A DNA stretch of 64,000 nt, from contig NZ_KI911557.1 in the NCBI RefSeq assembly GCF_000515215.1, positions 4,893,741 to 4,957,740 of the forward strand, in the 5' to 3' direction. This document shows positions 9,186 to 16,642 of the stretch, in pieces. Under the pieces are notes generated by a model. That model did no database searches, was not told the origin of the DNA, and saw only the letters and a program-made list of their open reading frames with translations. The DNA is from Methylomonas sp. 11b (GTDB lineage: Bacteria; Pseudomonadota; Gammaproteobacteria; Methylococcales; Methylomonadaceae). The position numbers and the translations under genes are program-made. Numbering within the stretch: the stretch's first letter is position 1; every line of letters begins with the position of its first letter.

Positions 9186-10151
9186 ATGTTTACCCAATTG
9201 CATCCAGGCAAGAACCGTGCACTTTTGATCGAAGTGTGTTTATTGACCAGTGCACTGCTGCTGTCCGGATGCGCGAGTACCGAAAAGCGTGACGAGCTTT
9301 CGGTTTATGAGGCAGGCCACGCCGATCCGTACGAGGGATTTAACCGGTCTATGTACGGGTTTAACATGACACTGGACAAATATTTTTTTAAGCCTGTTTC
9401 CGATGGTTATAAATTTATTACGCCCGATTTCATGGAAACCGGTGTTAATAATTTCTTCACCAACTTGAAGGGTATTAACGTAGTGTTGAACGATGTCCTT
9501 CAGGGTAAATTCCAACAGAGCGCTTCGGACGCCGGACGCTTTTTAACCAATACCACCATTGGCGTGGGTGGCTTAATAGACGTCGCCAGCGAAGTCGGTT
9601 TAAAAAACAACGTTGAAGATTTTGGGCAAACTTTGGCTGTGTGGGGAGTCGGGCAGGGTGCGTATTTGGTGTTGCCGGTTTTTGGTCCCACCACTATTCG
9701 CGATGGCGGCGCGGGCATCCTCGATAGAGCTGCCAACCCAGGTACCTACGTGCCGGGCACCGGTATTCTCGAGGGGATTAATGATCGTGCAAATGCCGAA
9801 GGGGCATTGAACTTTATCAACGAGGCCGCGTTAGATCCCTATGTGTTCACCCGGGAATCCTTCCTGCAATACCGGCGTAATTTGGTGAATGACGGTAAAA
9901 ACGAAAGTGCGAACTATGATCTGGATATTGATCCCACCGCTGACGTTGCGGCTGAACCTAAGCCCAAAAGCTCTGAAGCTCTCAAGCCATCGCTAGACAC
10001 CGCCAACAAGATTGAACAGAGTGTGTCACCATCCGCTCAGCCTGCTGTCGGCGCTACTGCTGATACCGATGCCTTTAACAATATGCTGCAATCGTTTGAG
10101 GAAGCCTCAAACAAGCTGGATCAACTAAGTAAACACAGACGTAGAAAATGA
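9186..10151 (+). CDS. mlaA: MlaA/VacJ outer-membrane lipoprotein
   Basis: 321 residues with a lipoprotein signal: hydrophobic stretch and lipobox LLSGC with Cys29 as the lipidation site. The mature part has the MlaA core: DPYEGFNRSMYGFN, DFMETGVNNFFTNL, LNDVLQGKFQQS, GRFLTNTTIGVGGLIDVAS, and LPVFGPTTIRDG. MlaA sits in the outer membrane with porins and hands phospholipids to MlaC in the retrograde lipid-asymmetry pathway. The C-terminal 90 residues are a Ser/Ala/Pro/Lys-rich extension beyond the usual domain. The rest of the mla system is not in the window. A strong hairpin terminator follows. Confidence 0.93.
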   Translation: MFTQLHPGKNRALLIEVCLLTSALLLSGCASTEKRDELSVYEAGHADPYEGFNRSMYGFNMTLDKYFFKPVSDGYKFITPDFMETGVNNFFTNLKGINVVLNDVLQGKFQQSASDAGRFLTNTTIGVGGLIDVASEVGLKNNVEDFGQTLAVWGVGQGAYLVLPVFGPTTIRDGGAGILDRAANPGTYVPGTGILEGINDRANAEGALNFINEAALDPYVFTRESFLQYRRNLVNDGKNESANYDLDIDPTADVAAEPKPKSSEALKPSLDTANKIEQSVSPSAQPAVGATADTDAFNNMLQSFEEASNKLDQLSKHRRRK

Positions 10152-10169
10152 GGTAAAGCCCTGGTTGAG

Positions 10170-10228
10170 GCCCTCTCCAGGTAAACCCCTTTTGACTGTT
10201 TCTTAACCTGTTAGGGAGGGCATTTTTT
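10170..10228 (+). terminator. intrinsic terminator of mlaA
   Basis: Long imperfect stem: GCCCTC...CAGGT at 10170-10182 pairs with ACCTG...GAGGGC at 10206-10221, followed directly by ATTTTTT. Located 19 bp after the stop codon. Confidence 0.6.
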
Positions 10229-10310
10229 CCTCAACGATGTATGCAACAAAGCCGCACCGGTGTAATCAGCAGTTTGTTGTTTCCGCGAATTTGACTTTTT
10301 ATACCTCGGT

Positions 10311-10601
10311 TTAATCCGATGGTGCAGAATTATCGGATACAGATTGTTTTGCGGTTTGCCGCTTTTTCCTGACGGCATAGAAGTAGGTCATGCCGGAAAT
10401 GGTGCCGCATACCGTGGCTAATTTATCCAGAATAGGCGCGACGGTTACTATCAAAGGCTCATCGACCAGCCCCAACCACACGCCAAAAGCGGTTAGTCCG
10501 GTCGGCGTGGCTATCGTCGCCGCGACAGCCGATAGACCGGCGATGATACCGGTCGCCATGGCGATATGTTCCACCCTAGCGGCAATGACTTCGTGATTCA
10601 T
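10311..10601 (-). CDS. small two-helix membrane protein, function unknown
   Basis: 96 residues from the ATG at 10601; a TTG at 10637 would add 12 residues, and neither has a convincing ribosome-binding site. Two hydrophobic segments (about residues 14-40 and 60-82) flank a short loop, and the C-terminus is basic then acidic. Size and layout resemble phage-type holins, but no lysin gene adjoins, so this is only a shape argument. The frame is convergent with mlaA. Confidence 0.6.
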   Translation of the reverse strand: MNHEVIAARVEHIAMATGIIAGLSAVAATIATPTGLTAFGVWLGLVDEPLIVTVAPILDKLATVCGTISGMTYFYAVRKKRQTAKQSVSDNSAPSD

Positions 10602-10920
10602 GTGGATTGCGGGCGTATTATCGTGGACTAGTCGCAACCGGGTTTTCCCGGCAGCTCATCAGAAAACTCGCCTGTATTTTAGTCAGTTTCTAGGTGCTTG
10701 TCAGTGGGTGTGGGTAGCGAATGCTGGTGAAAATTATCTGCAATCGTTGGCGTTATCGGACTGAGGTTTCCTTGCTGTGCTGAGTGCTTTCAAGACTCCA
10801 AATTGGTGTTTGACATTCTTTTGAATCTGGAGTAATACGGTGTTCTATGGGAGTGAAACCCGCATGTTCATTCCGAAACCTGCCGCTGGCCTGCGGTGTA
10901 TTAAGGGAGTTTAGATCGCT
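10602..10920. other. 319-bp intergenic region
   Basis: Divergent spacer between the small membrane protein and the coiled-coil protein. Apart from the promoter at 10810-10838 and a GGGAG ribosome-binding site before 10921, no gene or repeat was recognised. Confidence 0.5.
10810..10838 (+). promoter_or_regulatory. consensus-like sigma70 promoter of the coiled-coil gene
   Basis: TTGACA at 10810-10815, 17-bp spacer, TAATAC at 10833-10838; the gene begins at 10921, implying a 5' leader of about 75 nt. Confidence 0.55.
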
Positions 10921-11310
10921 ATGTCTTCCCTAACTGTTTCCAGTGTTAATCAATCCGGCTTTCAACAGTTGAGCGCGCTGACGGCCAAGAGAAATGCGGA
11001 TCAGGCCGAGCAAATGGCGCAAGCGTTGAGAAAACAGGCGGATGCCGTCCAAGCCCAAGCCGACCAATACGCAGCCAAAGCTCAGGATCTCGATTCTCAA
11101 GCCAGTAAGGCTAAGTCGAACTCCGACGCTGCACACTTGAGATTGAATCTGTCCAACGCTTTTCAAGAAGCGGGCACCCAGTTAACTAACACCATTCAGA
11201 ACGCTGAGGTAAGACCGTCTACCTATTCGCAAGTAGTGACGGGTATAAGCACATCGTCCGCGACCGATGACAACAAGGCCGTGGGGAGCACTATAGACAT
11301 TGTTGCTTAG
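10921..11310 (+). CDS. coiled-coil protein of unknown function next to a flagellin-like gene
   Basis: 129 residues, ATG preceded by GGGAG. The first 100 residues are Ala/Gln-rich and strongly helical (AEQMAQALRKQADAVQAQAD and similar heptad-like stretches), followed by a Ser/Thr-rich tail. There is no signal peptide or membrane segment. The helical Ala/Gln/Ser composition resembles that of the flagellin-like protein at 12687, and before the IS110 insertion the two genes would have been roughly 190 bp apart. A structural or export-linked partnership is possible but is only inferred. Confidence 0.7.
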   Translation: MSSLTVSSVNQSGFQQLSALTAKRNADQAEQMAQALRKQADAVQAQADQYAAKAQDLDSQASKAKSNSDAAHLRLNLSNAFQEAGTQLTNTIQNAEVRPSTYSQVVTGISTSSATDDNKAVGSTIDIVA

Positions 11311-11347
11311 CCTGATTATCGTTTAGGCAGATAAGCAGTAGAGTTAT

Positions 11348-11387
11348 TAACCCGGCCCTATTGATGACCGGTATGCCGTTCGGGCTG
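11348..11387. repeat. right half of an IS110-split REP-like palindrome (copy 1)
   Basis: Read on the minus strand this starts CAGCCCGAACGGCATACC and continues to GGGCCGGGTTA. It is about 85% identical to 52019-52058 beside the other IS110 copy, and joins to 12574-12640 to rebuild one REP-like repeat. Confidence 0.75.
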
Positions 11388-11404
11388 AGATTCTATGGTT
11401 TTCG

Positions 11405-12358
11405 TCAAGCTGCATTGTTGAGGCAAGCAATTTTCTGAGCGTCAAATCGGGCATCGGCTTGTTGCCAAAGCGAGAATGCGATGCGTAATAATTTTCTGGC
11501 GATAATCACTAGCGCCTGAGTTGCCGAGAACTCTCTGGCTCTTAACTCTTGGTAATAGGGTTTCCACACAGCCGTTTTGGCGGCTGCCTGGGCGCAGTTG
11601 TATAACAGCCGTCTCAGTTCACCCGGTCCCCGTTTGGATACGCGTCGGCGGCCCCGCTTTTGGCCTGAGTCACAGGCTCGGGGATCCAGCCCGACAAAGG
11701 CTACTACGGCATCGCTGCGGCTTAACGGGACCCGATCAAACAAGACAGCCAGCTGTGTTGAGGTTTGCCGGCCAATACCCGGTATGCTCTCAAGACGTCG
11801 GGCCTCGGCTTTCAGTGCAGGCTGCAAAGTTAATAAGTCATCCAGTTGCTGATCGATATGCTTGAGCAATCCGTCCAAGGCGGCCACGGTATCAATGAGT
11901 GGCGCTTCAAGTTCCTTCACGCTTCGCAAGGCTTTTTGCAGGGCTTGACGATGCTTGACGACCGTCGCACGGCGCCGTTGCAGTAAAGCCACTTGGTGCT
12001 GCATCGCCGAAGCAGGTTGATAGGGACGTAAATGACCCCGTTCAGCGGTGATAAATCGCCGGATCATTTGGGCGTCCACTCGATCCGTCTTGCCCCGTCT
12101 GCCCAAACCCAGGGCATAATGGCGCATATCCCGTGGGTTCAGCACATAGACGACCATGCCCATCAATACCGCTTGCTCTGCCATGAGTTGATGATAATCG
12201 CTGGTGGCTTCCAGGCCAATATAACTCCCGGTCGGTAACGTCTTCAGCCAGGCATCGATGGCCTCTGCCGTATTGGCAAGCGTCAACAAACCCTGCTCTG
12301 AATCTATCACCAGTTCATCTTTTGCTACATCGATACCGATCAACATTTCGCTTGCCAT
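11405..12358 (-). CDS. IS110-family transposase (copy 1)
   Basis: 317 residues from the ATG at 12358, which has GGTGGAGG just upstream; a longer frame to 12454 has no ribosome-binding site and would run into the presumed RNA-coding left end. The N-terminal RuvC-like DEDD domain shows Asp10 (IGIDVAKD), Glu50 (GLEATS), Asp92 and Asp95 (KTDRVDAQ). The C-terminal Tnp_20 domain has SIPGIGRQTS, VAFVGLDPRACDSG and SKRGPGELRRLLY; Ser231 in DSG is the expected catalytic serine. These recombinases act with a bridge RNA from the element. Four residues differ from the second copy (Ala2, Asp35, Ala124, Ala159 here). Confidence 0.95.
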   Translation of the reverse strand: MASEMLIGIDVAKDELVIDSEQGLLTLANTAEAIDAWLKTLPTGSYIGLEATSDYHQLMAEQAVLMGMVVYVLNPRDMRHYALGLGRRGKTDRVDAQMIRRFITAERGHLRPYQPASAMQHQVALLQRRRATVVKHRQALQKALRSVKELEAPLIDTVAALDGLLKHIDQQLDDLLTLQPALKAEARRLESIPGIGRQTSTQLAVLFDRVPLSRSDAVVAFVGLDPRACDSGQKRGRRRVSKRGPGELRRLLYNCAQAAAKTAVWKPYYQELRAREFSATQALVIIARKLLRIAFSLWQQADARFDAQKIACLNNAA

Positions 12359-12573
12359 ACGTCCTCCACCTGTTGAAAAATAAGAGAGTCGGGGTGGTGC
12401 GTCTGCCGAGTAAGCTTGTGCACAAATCGGCGGTCTAACCGCTAGATTCTTCATCGACTCTGGAAGACGCGATGGGATGATTTCTCAGTGAGGTCTGTCT
12501 TAGCAGATGCTTGTCGATGTCCCTCCATCCCGACAACCAAAGTCTCCCCGATTCTCTTAACCTTTACCATACA
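12359..12573 (-). ncRNA. candidate IS110 bridge RNA region (copy 1)
   Basis: The non-coding left end of the element, 215 nt, with the same hairpins and guide-like segments as described for copy 2 at 50833-51047. RNA limits are not known; assignment rests on position and element type. Confidence 0.5.
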
Positions 12574-12640
12574 AGCTCGTCGAAGCCCAGTCTGGTGAGC
12601 CCAGGCCCAGTAGCTTCAGGGGCATTAAGGCAAACGGTAT
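12574..12640. repeat. left half of an IS110-split REP-like palindrome (copy 1)
   Basis: On the minus strand it contains ATACCGTTTGCCTTAATGCC and ends CTGGGCTTCGACGAGCT. Most of it matches 50757-50832 with scattered differences. Joined to 11348-11387 it forms a GGGCT...AGCCC stem around the insertion point. Confidence 0.75.
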
Positions 12641-12686
12641 CTAAGAGCCGAGTCAATAGTCAAAAAATAGTAAGCGAGGTGACATC

Positions 12687-13487
12687 ATGTTGTCGTCAAT
12701 CAACACCACCACCAACCTGGATAAATCCCAAAGTCTGATCCAAACCAGCGTCCAGCGCCTTAGTTCCGCAAAGCGGATCAATTCGGCGGCCGAAAACCCG
12801 GCTGGGGTGGCAATTGCCGATGCGATAAGCAGTCGCTTGGGAGGACAAAACCAAGCAATCGGCAATATCGGCAAGGGCCTTTCGCTCGCGGAAACCGCCG
12901 GTAGCGCGTTAACCCAGGTAACCGACAATCTGCAACGCATCCGCGAATTGACGGTGCAAGCCGGTAACAGCTCTTTGTCGGCTTCTGATCGGCAAAGTAT
13001 TCAGGACGAGATCAACGGATTGGGCAAAAGCATCGATGGGATTGCCGGCAACACCCAGTTCAACGATCAAAAACTATTGGACGGCAGTTTCTCCGGCCAA
13101 TTGCAAATGGGCCCCAATCCCGGCGATACGCTAGGCTTAAGCTTGGGGAATGTATCCAGCGCCGCCTTGGGTGTTTCGGGATTGGATGTATCCAGCGCTA
13201 CGAATGCGGCCAATGCGCTGGATACGATAGACAGCGCGATTAACAATGTCGGGAATGAGCAGAGTAACTTGGCCAGCACTGCTGCGGGCTTGAGTTCTAA
13301 CCTAGCCAATTTGAACAGCAGCTATCAGAATCTAGCCGAAACGCGCAGTCGTATTCAAGATACCGACTATGCGCAAACGGCTGCCGACTTGAACAAGGGT
13401 AAAGTGCAAAACCAAGTGGCAAACTATGCGCTCAAGCTATATCAAGACAATCAAAAAGCGGCATCGGCGCTGTTAACGGGTCTCTAA
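12687..13487 (+). CDS. short divergent flagellin-family protein
   Basis: 266 residues, ATG with GAGGTG ribosome-binding site. The N-terminal flagellin D0/D1 domain is clear: LSSAKRINSAAENPAGVAIA, the LTQVTDNLQRIRELTVQAGN stretch, and NTQFNDQKLLDG. The C-terminal half keeps ETRSRIQDTDYAQTAADLNK but diverges afterwards (QVANYALKLYQDNQKAASAL) from the usual C-terminal D0 helix. There is no large variable domain, so the filament core alone is represented. No other flagellar gene is in the window. The usual promoter region has been affected by the IS110 insertion ending about 115 bp upstream, so expression may be altered. It could be a minor flagellin or a flagellin-like secreted protein. Confidence 0.85.
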   Translation: MLSSINTTTNLDKSQSLIQTSVQRLSSAKRINSAAENPAGVAIADAISSRLGGQNQAIGNIGKGLSLAETAGSALTQVTDNLQRIRELTVQAGNSSLSASDRQSIQDEINGLGKSIDGIAGNTQFNDQKLLDGSFSGQLQMGPNPGDTLGLSLGNVSSAALGVSGLDVSSATNAANALDTIDSAINNVGNEQSNLASTAAGLSSNLANLNSSYQNLAETRSRIQDTDYAQTAADLNKGKVQNQVANYALKLYQDNQKAASALLTGL

Positions 13488-13515
13488 ATAAAGCCTAATG
13501 CTCATCAGACTGTTT

Positions 13516-13648
13516 ATTAACCTGACTCTTACACTCCCTTTATTCGTCATTCCCGTGCAGGCGGCAGCCGTTACAACGCGTAGCGGATCTATTTAAGCCG
13601 CTGGGCTCCCGCCTTCGCGGGAGAGACGATATTTAAGGGCCGGGTTAA
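13516..13648. repeat. about 130-bp interspersed repeat (copy A)
   Basis: Begins TTATTAACCTGA, contains GTCATTCCCG and CTCCCGCCTTCGCGGGAG, and ends AAGGGCCGGGTTAA. Its reverse complement matches the repeat at 23232-23360 (shared TCCCGCGAAGGCG and AGCCCAGCGGCT). Termini are mutually inverted, suggesting a MITE-like element. Confidence 0.6.
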
Positions 13649-13681
13649 AAAGGTTTTGATTTGCGATGAATCGCGCCACCG

Positions 13682-14491
13682 CTATTCAGTCACCTCTTCG
13701 GTCCGGACCATAAAGCTCAGTAGCGTATTCGGACCGAAGCTACAGCTAATCGGTACGTCGGCCGCATCGCGCCCGCGAGCGATCAGCACCCGGCCAATGC
13801 GCGGGATATTGTTCCGCGCGTCGAAGGTATACCACTGGCCGTCAAGATACGCCTCAAACCAGCCGGCAAAATCCATTGGACCATAGGGTGGCGGCATGCC
13901 CATGTCGCCCAGATAGCCGGTGCAATAGCGTGCCGGGATGTTCATGCAACGACAAAAGGTGATGGCGAGATGGGCAAAGTCCCGGCACACGCCGGTTCGA
14001 TCTTGATAAGCTTCCCAGGCGGTTTTGGTGCGGCGAGCATGTTGATAGCCAAACTCGATATGCCGGTTAACATAGTCGCAGATCGCCTGCACCCGTGCCC
14101 AGCCGGTCGGCGCATTCTCAAACAGCTGCCAGGCTATCTCAGTCATATGATCGGTTTCACAATATCGACTGCCTAACAGAAACAGCAGCGTTTCGTCGGG
14201 CAGATATTCTACCGGCGTTTGCTTTGCCTGAGAAATGAGCCGGTCCGGCACACCGCTATCCCTGACTAAACCGTCTGCAAAAAGTCTGAGTCTGCCCTTA
14301 GGCGCGACGATACGGCTACACCAATTGCCGAAGGTGTCGCGATACGCATTGATAGGAATGCTCGGCTCTGTCATCAGGTAGTCCGGAATGATGACGTCGG
14401 AGACGCGAGTGTAGTGCACGCCTAAGGTCAGCAGCATCGGGGTCGGCTGCGGGCAGTCGTAAATAATTTCGTAGCCTATGCGGATTTTCAT
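13682..14491 (-). CDS. transglutaminase-like protein of the Anbu operon
   Basis: 269 residues. A transglutaminase-like fold is indicated by TGVCRDFAHLAITFCR, with the nucleophile Cys169, and by WYTFDARN with Asp224. At the position of the catalytic histidine (His-Ala-Trp in standard members) the sequence is Ala209-Gly-Trp, as in the DFSAWFE branch of the family, so the triad is not canonical. The C-terminus (IGRVLIARGRDAADVP) is typical of this branch. The start overlaps the stop of the upstream amidohydrolase gene by four bases (ATGA), indicating translational coupling. Transglutaminase-like genes are regular neighbours of Anbu. The substrate is unknown; a peptidase or amide-bond role is possible. 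Confidence 0.88.
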   Translation of the reverse strand: MKIRIGYEIIYDCPQPTPMLLTLGVHYTRVSDVIIPDYLMTEPSIPINAYRDTFGNWCSRIVAPKGRLRLFADGLVRDSGVPDRLISQAKQTPVEYLPDETLLFLLGSRYCETDHMTEIAWQLFENAPTGWARVQAICDYVNRHIEFGYQHARRTKTAWEAYQDRTGVCRDFAHLAITFCRCMNIPARYCTGYLGDMGMPPPYGPMDFAGWFEAYLDGQWYTFDARNNIPRIGRVLIARGRDAADVPISCSFGPNTLLSFMVRTEEVTE

Positions 14492-15249
14492 TGGATTACT
14501 CCTGGGTGGGCGAAATAACGTGCTAGGGTTTGTTGAAGTGATACGACGATCTTCTGGCGCAGGTCAGACCAATGCCGGCCCGCGGCCAAGATATGCTTTT
14601 GGTTTATTTCCAGTTCGATACCCAGATAGGCATCGGCGTCCAGGCGTTGACGAAACCAGCGAGTTTGCCCATCGGCTTTGCCGGCATAGGGATAATTTCG
14701 GCGGACTCGCAGTTCGGGCGCACACGCTTTTAGGCTTGCTTTCCAGCACTTGCAGAAGGCAGCCTCGCCAGCTCGCGCCGGATCATAAAGCAAGCCTATA
14801 TCGGCGTTTCGCAGCTTACCGTCCAGTTCGGGCGTGAAGCTGTGAGAGGCAAGGTGAATCACTTGGCTATGCTCGACAAGCGATTGCCGGATCAGACGAT
14901 CCACCTGCGTCCGATAGGGCCGGTAATAGTGCCGTACGATTTGTTCTCGCACCTTGGCCGGGGCATTTTGTATGCTGATAAAGTGCAGATTTGGATGGCC
15001 TAGGGATCGATTCAGATCCACCAGCAAACGGCTGACGGTTGACGTCACAATCGGCGCGGAAAATGCCTTAGCCAAGGCTTTGGCCATCAGTAAAGCGCCG
15101 GGATCAAAGCCGCGATGCGAGTCCAGCAAAGCCTGATAGCCTTGAAAATATGCTTGATACGGTTCGGGGATTCGGTTGCCGCCGTGTTCGCAAGTGATCA
15201 CCAGGCCATATTCGCCTGGTTCATCGGCAATCGTCGGTTCGGGGCGCAT
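14488..15249 (-). CDS. N-formylglutamate amidohydrolase family protein
   Basis: 253 residues. FGase-family signature: VITCEHGGNRIPE near the N-terminus (metal-binding His/Glu), DSHRGFDPGAL, VDLNRSLGHPN, HLASHSFTP, and a C-terminal LGIELEINQKH. Family members hydrolyse N-formylglutamate in histidine breakdown, but many are uncharacterised zinc amidohydrolases, and no hut genes are nearby. It lies 9 bp after the Anbu gene (ribosome-binding site TGAGGCG inside the end of that gene) and overlaps the transglutaminase-like gene, so the three form one operon. The true substrate may be a short peptide or amide linked to Anbu. Confidence 0.9.
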   Translation of the reverse strand: MRPEPTIADEPGEYGLVITCEHGGNRIPEPYQAYFQGYQALLDSHRGFDPGALLMAKALAKAFSAPIVTSTVSRLLVDLNRSLGHPNLHFISIQNAPAKVREQIVRHYYRPYRTQVDRLIRQSLVEHSQVIHLASHSFTPELDGKLRNADIGLLYDPARAGEAAFCKCWKASLKACAPELRVRRNYPYAGKADGQTRWFRQRLDADAYLGIELEINQKHILAAGRHWSDLRQKIVVSLQQTLARYFAHPGVIQ

Positions 15250-15258
15250 CCGCGCGCC

Positions 15259-15984
15259 TCACCAATCCAGATTGGACAATTGATCGAATACCAGCCGCGT
15301 GCCATCAGTCCACTGTTTACCCAATTCCACGAAATACGCATCGCCTTCGCCAAAGCGCCGTCGCATCTTGACAACCAGACTGTCACGTTGATAGCAGAGT
15401 AGATCGATAGGCATGCCCACCGATAAGTTGCTGCACATGGTCGAGTCGAACGAGACCAGCACGCATTTGGCGGCATTGTTCAGCGAGGTGGAACGGGTAA
15501 TTACCCGATCTATGATAGGTTTGCCGTATTTGGTTTCACCGGTCTGAAAATACGGCGTCTCAATGCTGGCCTCTATAAAAGTGCCCTCGGCATAAATCCG
15601 AAACAGACGCGGCGCTTCGCCGGCGATTTGGCCGCCCAAAATAAAGGAGGCGTTGAAGCTGATTTTGCTGGCCGCCAGATGCGGGCTGTCGCGCTGATCG
15701 ACCTCACGCATGGCGTCCGAAACCAGCAGCGCGGCATCGAACATCGATTCCGCATTCCACAGATTCGGCGAACCGGGCTTGGCGCTCCTTTGTTTCAAAA
15801 TGCTGATCACTGCTTGTGTGCCGGCCAGGTTGCCGGAACTCAGCAGCACGATAACGCGGTCGCCGGCTTTTTCAAATACCGTCATCTTGCAGAAGCTGGC
15901 AATGTTGTCGACCCCGGCGTTGGTGCGCGAGTCCGATGCAAACACCATCCCGGTGTCGAGCATGACGCCTATGCAGTAAGTCAT
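15259..15984 (-). CDS. Anbu proteasome-like peptidase
   Basis: 241 residues. After removal of Met1 the protein begins with Thr, the N-terminal nucleophile; Asp17 (FASDSRTNAGVD) and the Lys of SFCKM match the catalytic set of HslV/20S beta-type Ntn-hydrolases. The YCIGVMLDTGMVFASDSRTN start and the later GGQIAGEAPRLFRIYAEG and FDSTMCSNLSVGMPID segments are characteristic of Anbu, the ancestral beta-subunit. Anbu forms ring or helical assemblies; its protein substrate is not established. It is the first gene of a minus-strand operon with an FGase-family amidohydrolase and a transglutaminase-like protein. The ATP-grasp and alpha-E partners that often accompany Anbu are absent here. Confidence 0.92.
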   Translation of the reverse strand: MTYCIGVMLDTGMVFASDSRTNAGVDNIASFCKMTVFEKAGDRVIVLLSSGNLAGTQAVISILKQRSAKPGSPNLWNAESMFDAALLVSDAMREVDQRDSPHLAASKISFNASFILGGQIAGEAPRLFRIYAEGTFIEASIETPYFQTGETKYGKPIIDRVITRSTSLNNAAKCVLVSFDSTMCSNLSVGMPIDLLCYQRDSLVVKMRRRFGEGDAYFVELGKQWTDGTRLVFDQLSNLDW

Positions 15985-16094
15985 GAATGTGTCTTCTTTT
16001 TTTGATTCGGTGATAAGGAGTATTTGCAGGTCGGCCTGCCGTTTTAGATGGGATCTTAGCCGGCTTCTTCGGCTTTATCTGTACGCTGTCGCAC

Positions 16095-16502
16095 CTAACA
16101 TCGCGCGGAGTCTAGCGTTTTAGCTTGCCGGTTGAGATTCCTCAGCGGCAGCAGCTTTTGCAAGGCCGCAATCGCTTGTTCGGCTTGATGCCGCCGCAAG
16201 AACGAGAAACAGCCATTGATTGCTATTACACCGAGCATGGCATAACCCAAGGTCGCCATGCCTTCCCCGGGTTGCTGAAACTCGGCGAAAAACGCCAATC
16301 CGGCCGCCAGCCACAAAATTAAGGCAAAAAAGTGCAGGAATGCTTATGCGACTGCCAATAAAACCGATTTTTTCCGGCTTTCTTCGATACGGTTAAAACC
16401 GAATGCATGCAGGCGACCTTCAAAGGAGGTATCGGCCAGGCCTTCCATGCTGGAGTCTAAACTGTACAGGGCTTCTGCGGGTGTCAGATGCTGGATTTTC
16501 AT
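16095..16502 (-). pseudogene. P-type cation ATPase remnant (N-terminus with nonsense codon)
   Basis: From the ATG at 16502 the frame reads MKIQHLTPAEALYSLDSSME, then a RLHAFGFNRIEESRKK stretch, a TAA at codon 53, and continues in the same frame with FLHFFALILWLAAGLAFFAE, QQPGEGMATLGYAMLGVI and QAEQAIAALQKLLP before a stop at codon 136. This is the N-terminal cation-ATPase domain and the first two membrane helices of a Ca2+/Mg2+-type P-type ATPase. The phosphorylation domain (DKTGT) and all that follows are missing. It is dead by both a nonsense mutation and a large 3' deletion. Confidence 0.8.
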
Positions 16503-16642
16503 GAGCGTAATCCAATAAGCAAGAGTTTAGAACGAATCGGATTATTTCCGATATGCACGACGGGCAATTCTTCATCGTGCTTGTTTTTTGGTGCGCATAG
16601 CAGGCAAACTTCACCCATTTTTTATGTGTACACGGTAAGCAG

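Larger units (their letters stand above)
11388..12573 (-). mobile_element. IS110-family insertion sequence, copy 1 (1186 bp)
   Basis: Limits come from comparison with the second copy at 50833-52018 and from rebuilding the target. On the minus strand the junctions read GAG-CT|TGTATGG at the left end and GAATCT|CAGCCC at the right, with CT at both ends and no terminal inverted repeats or target duplication, as is usual in IS110 elements. It has a 215-nt non-coding left end, a 954-bp transposase gene and a right end of only 17 bp. This organisation (long left end) fits the IS110 group rather than IS1111. The insertion separates the coiled-coil gene from the flagellin-like gene. Confidence 0.9.

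Noticed and set aside
12359..12454. Longer 349-residue start for the IS110 transposases
   Set aside because: No ribosome-binding site, non-homologous extra residues, and a strong site (GGTGGAGG) before the inner ATG in both copies.
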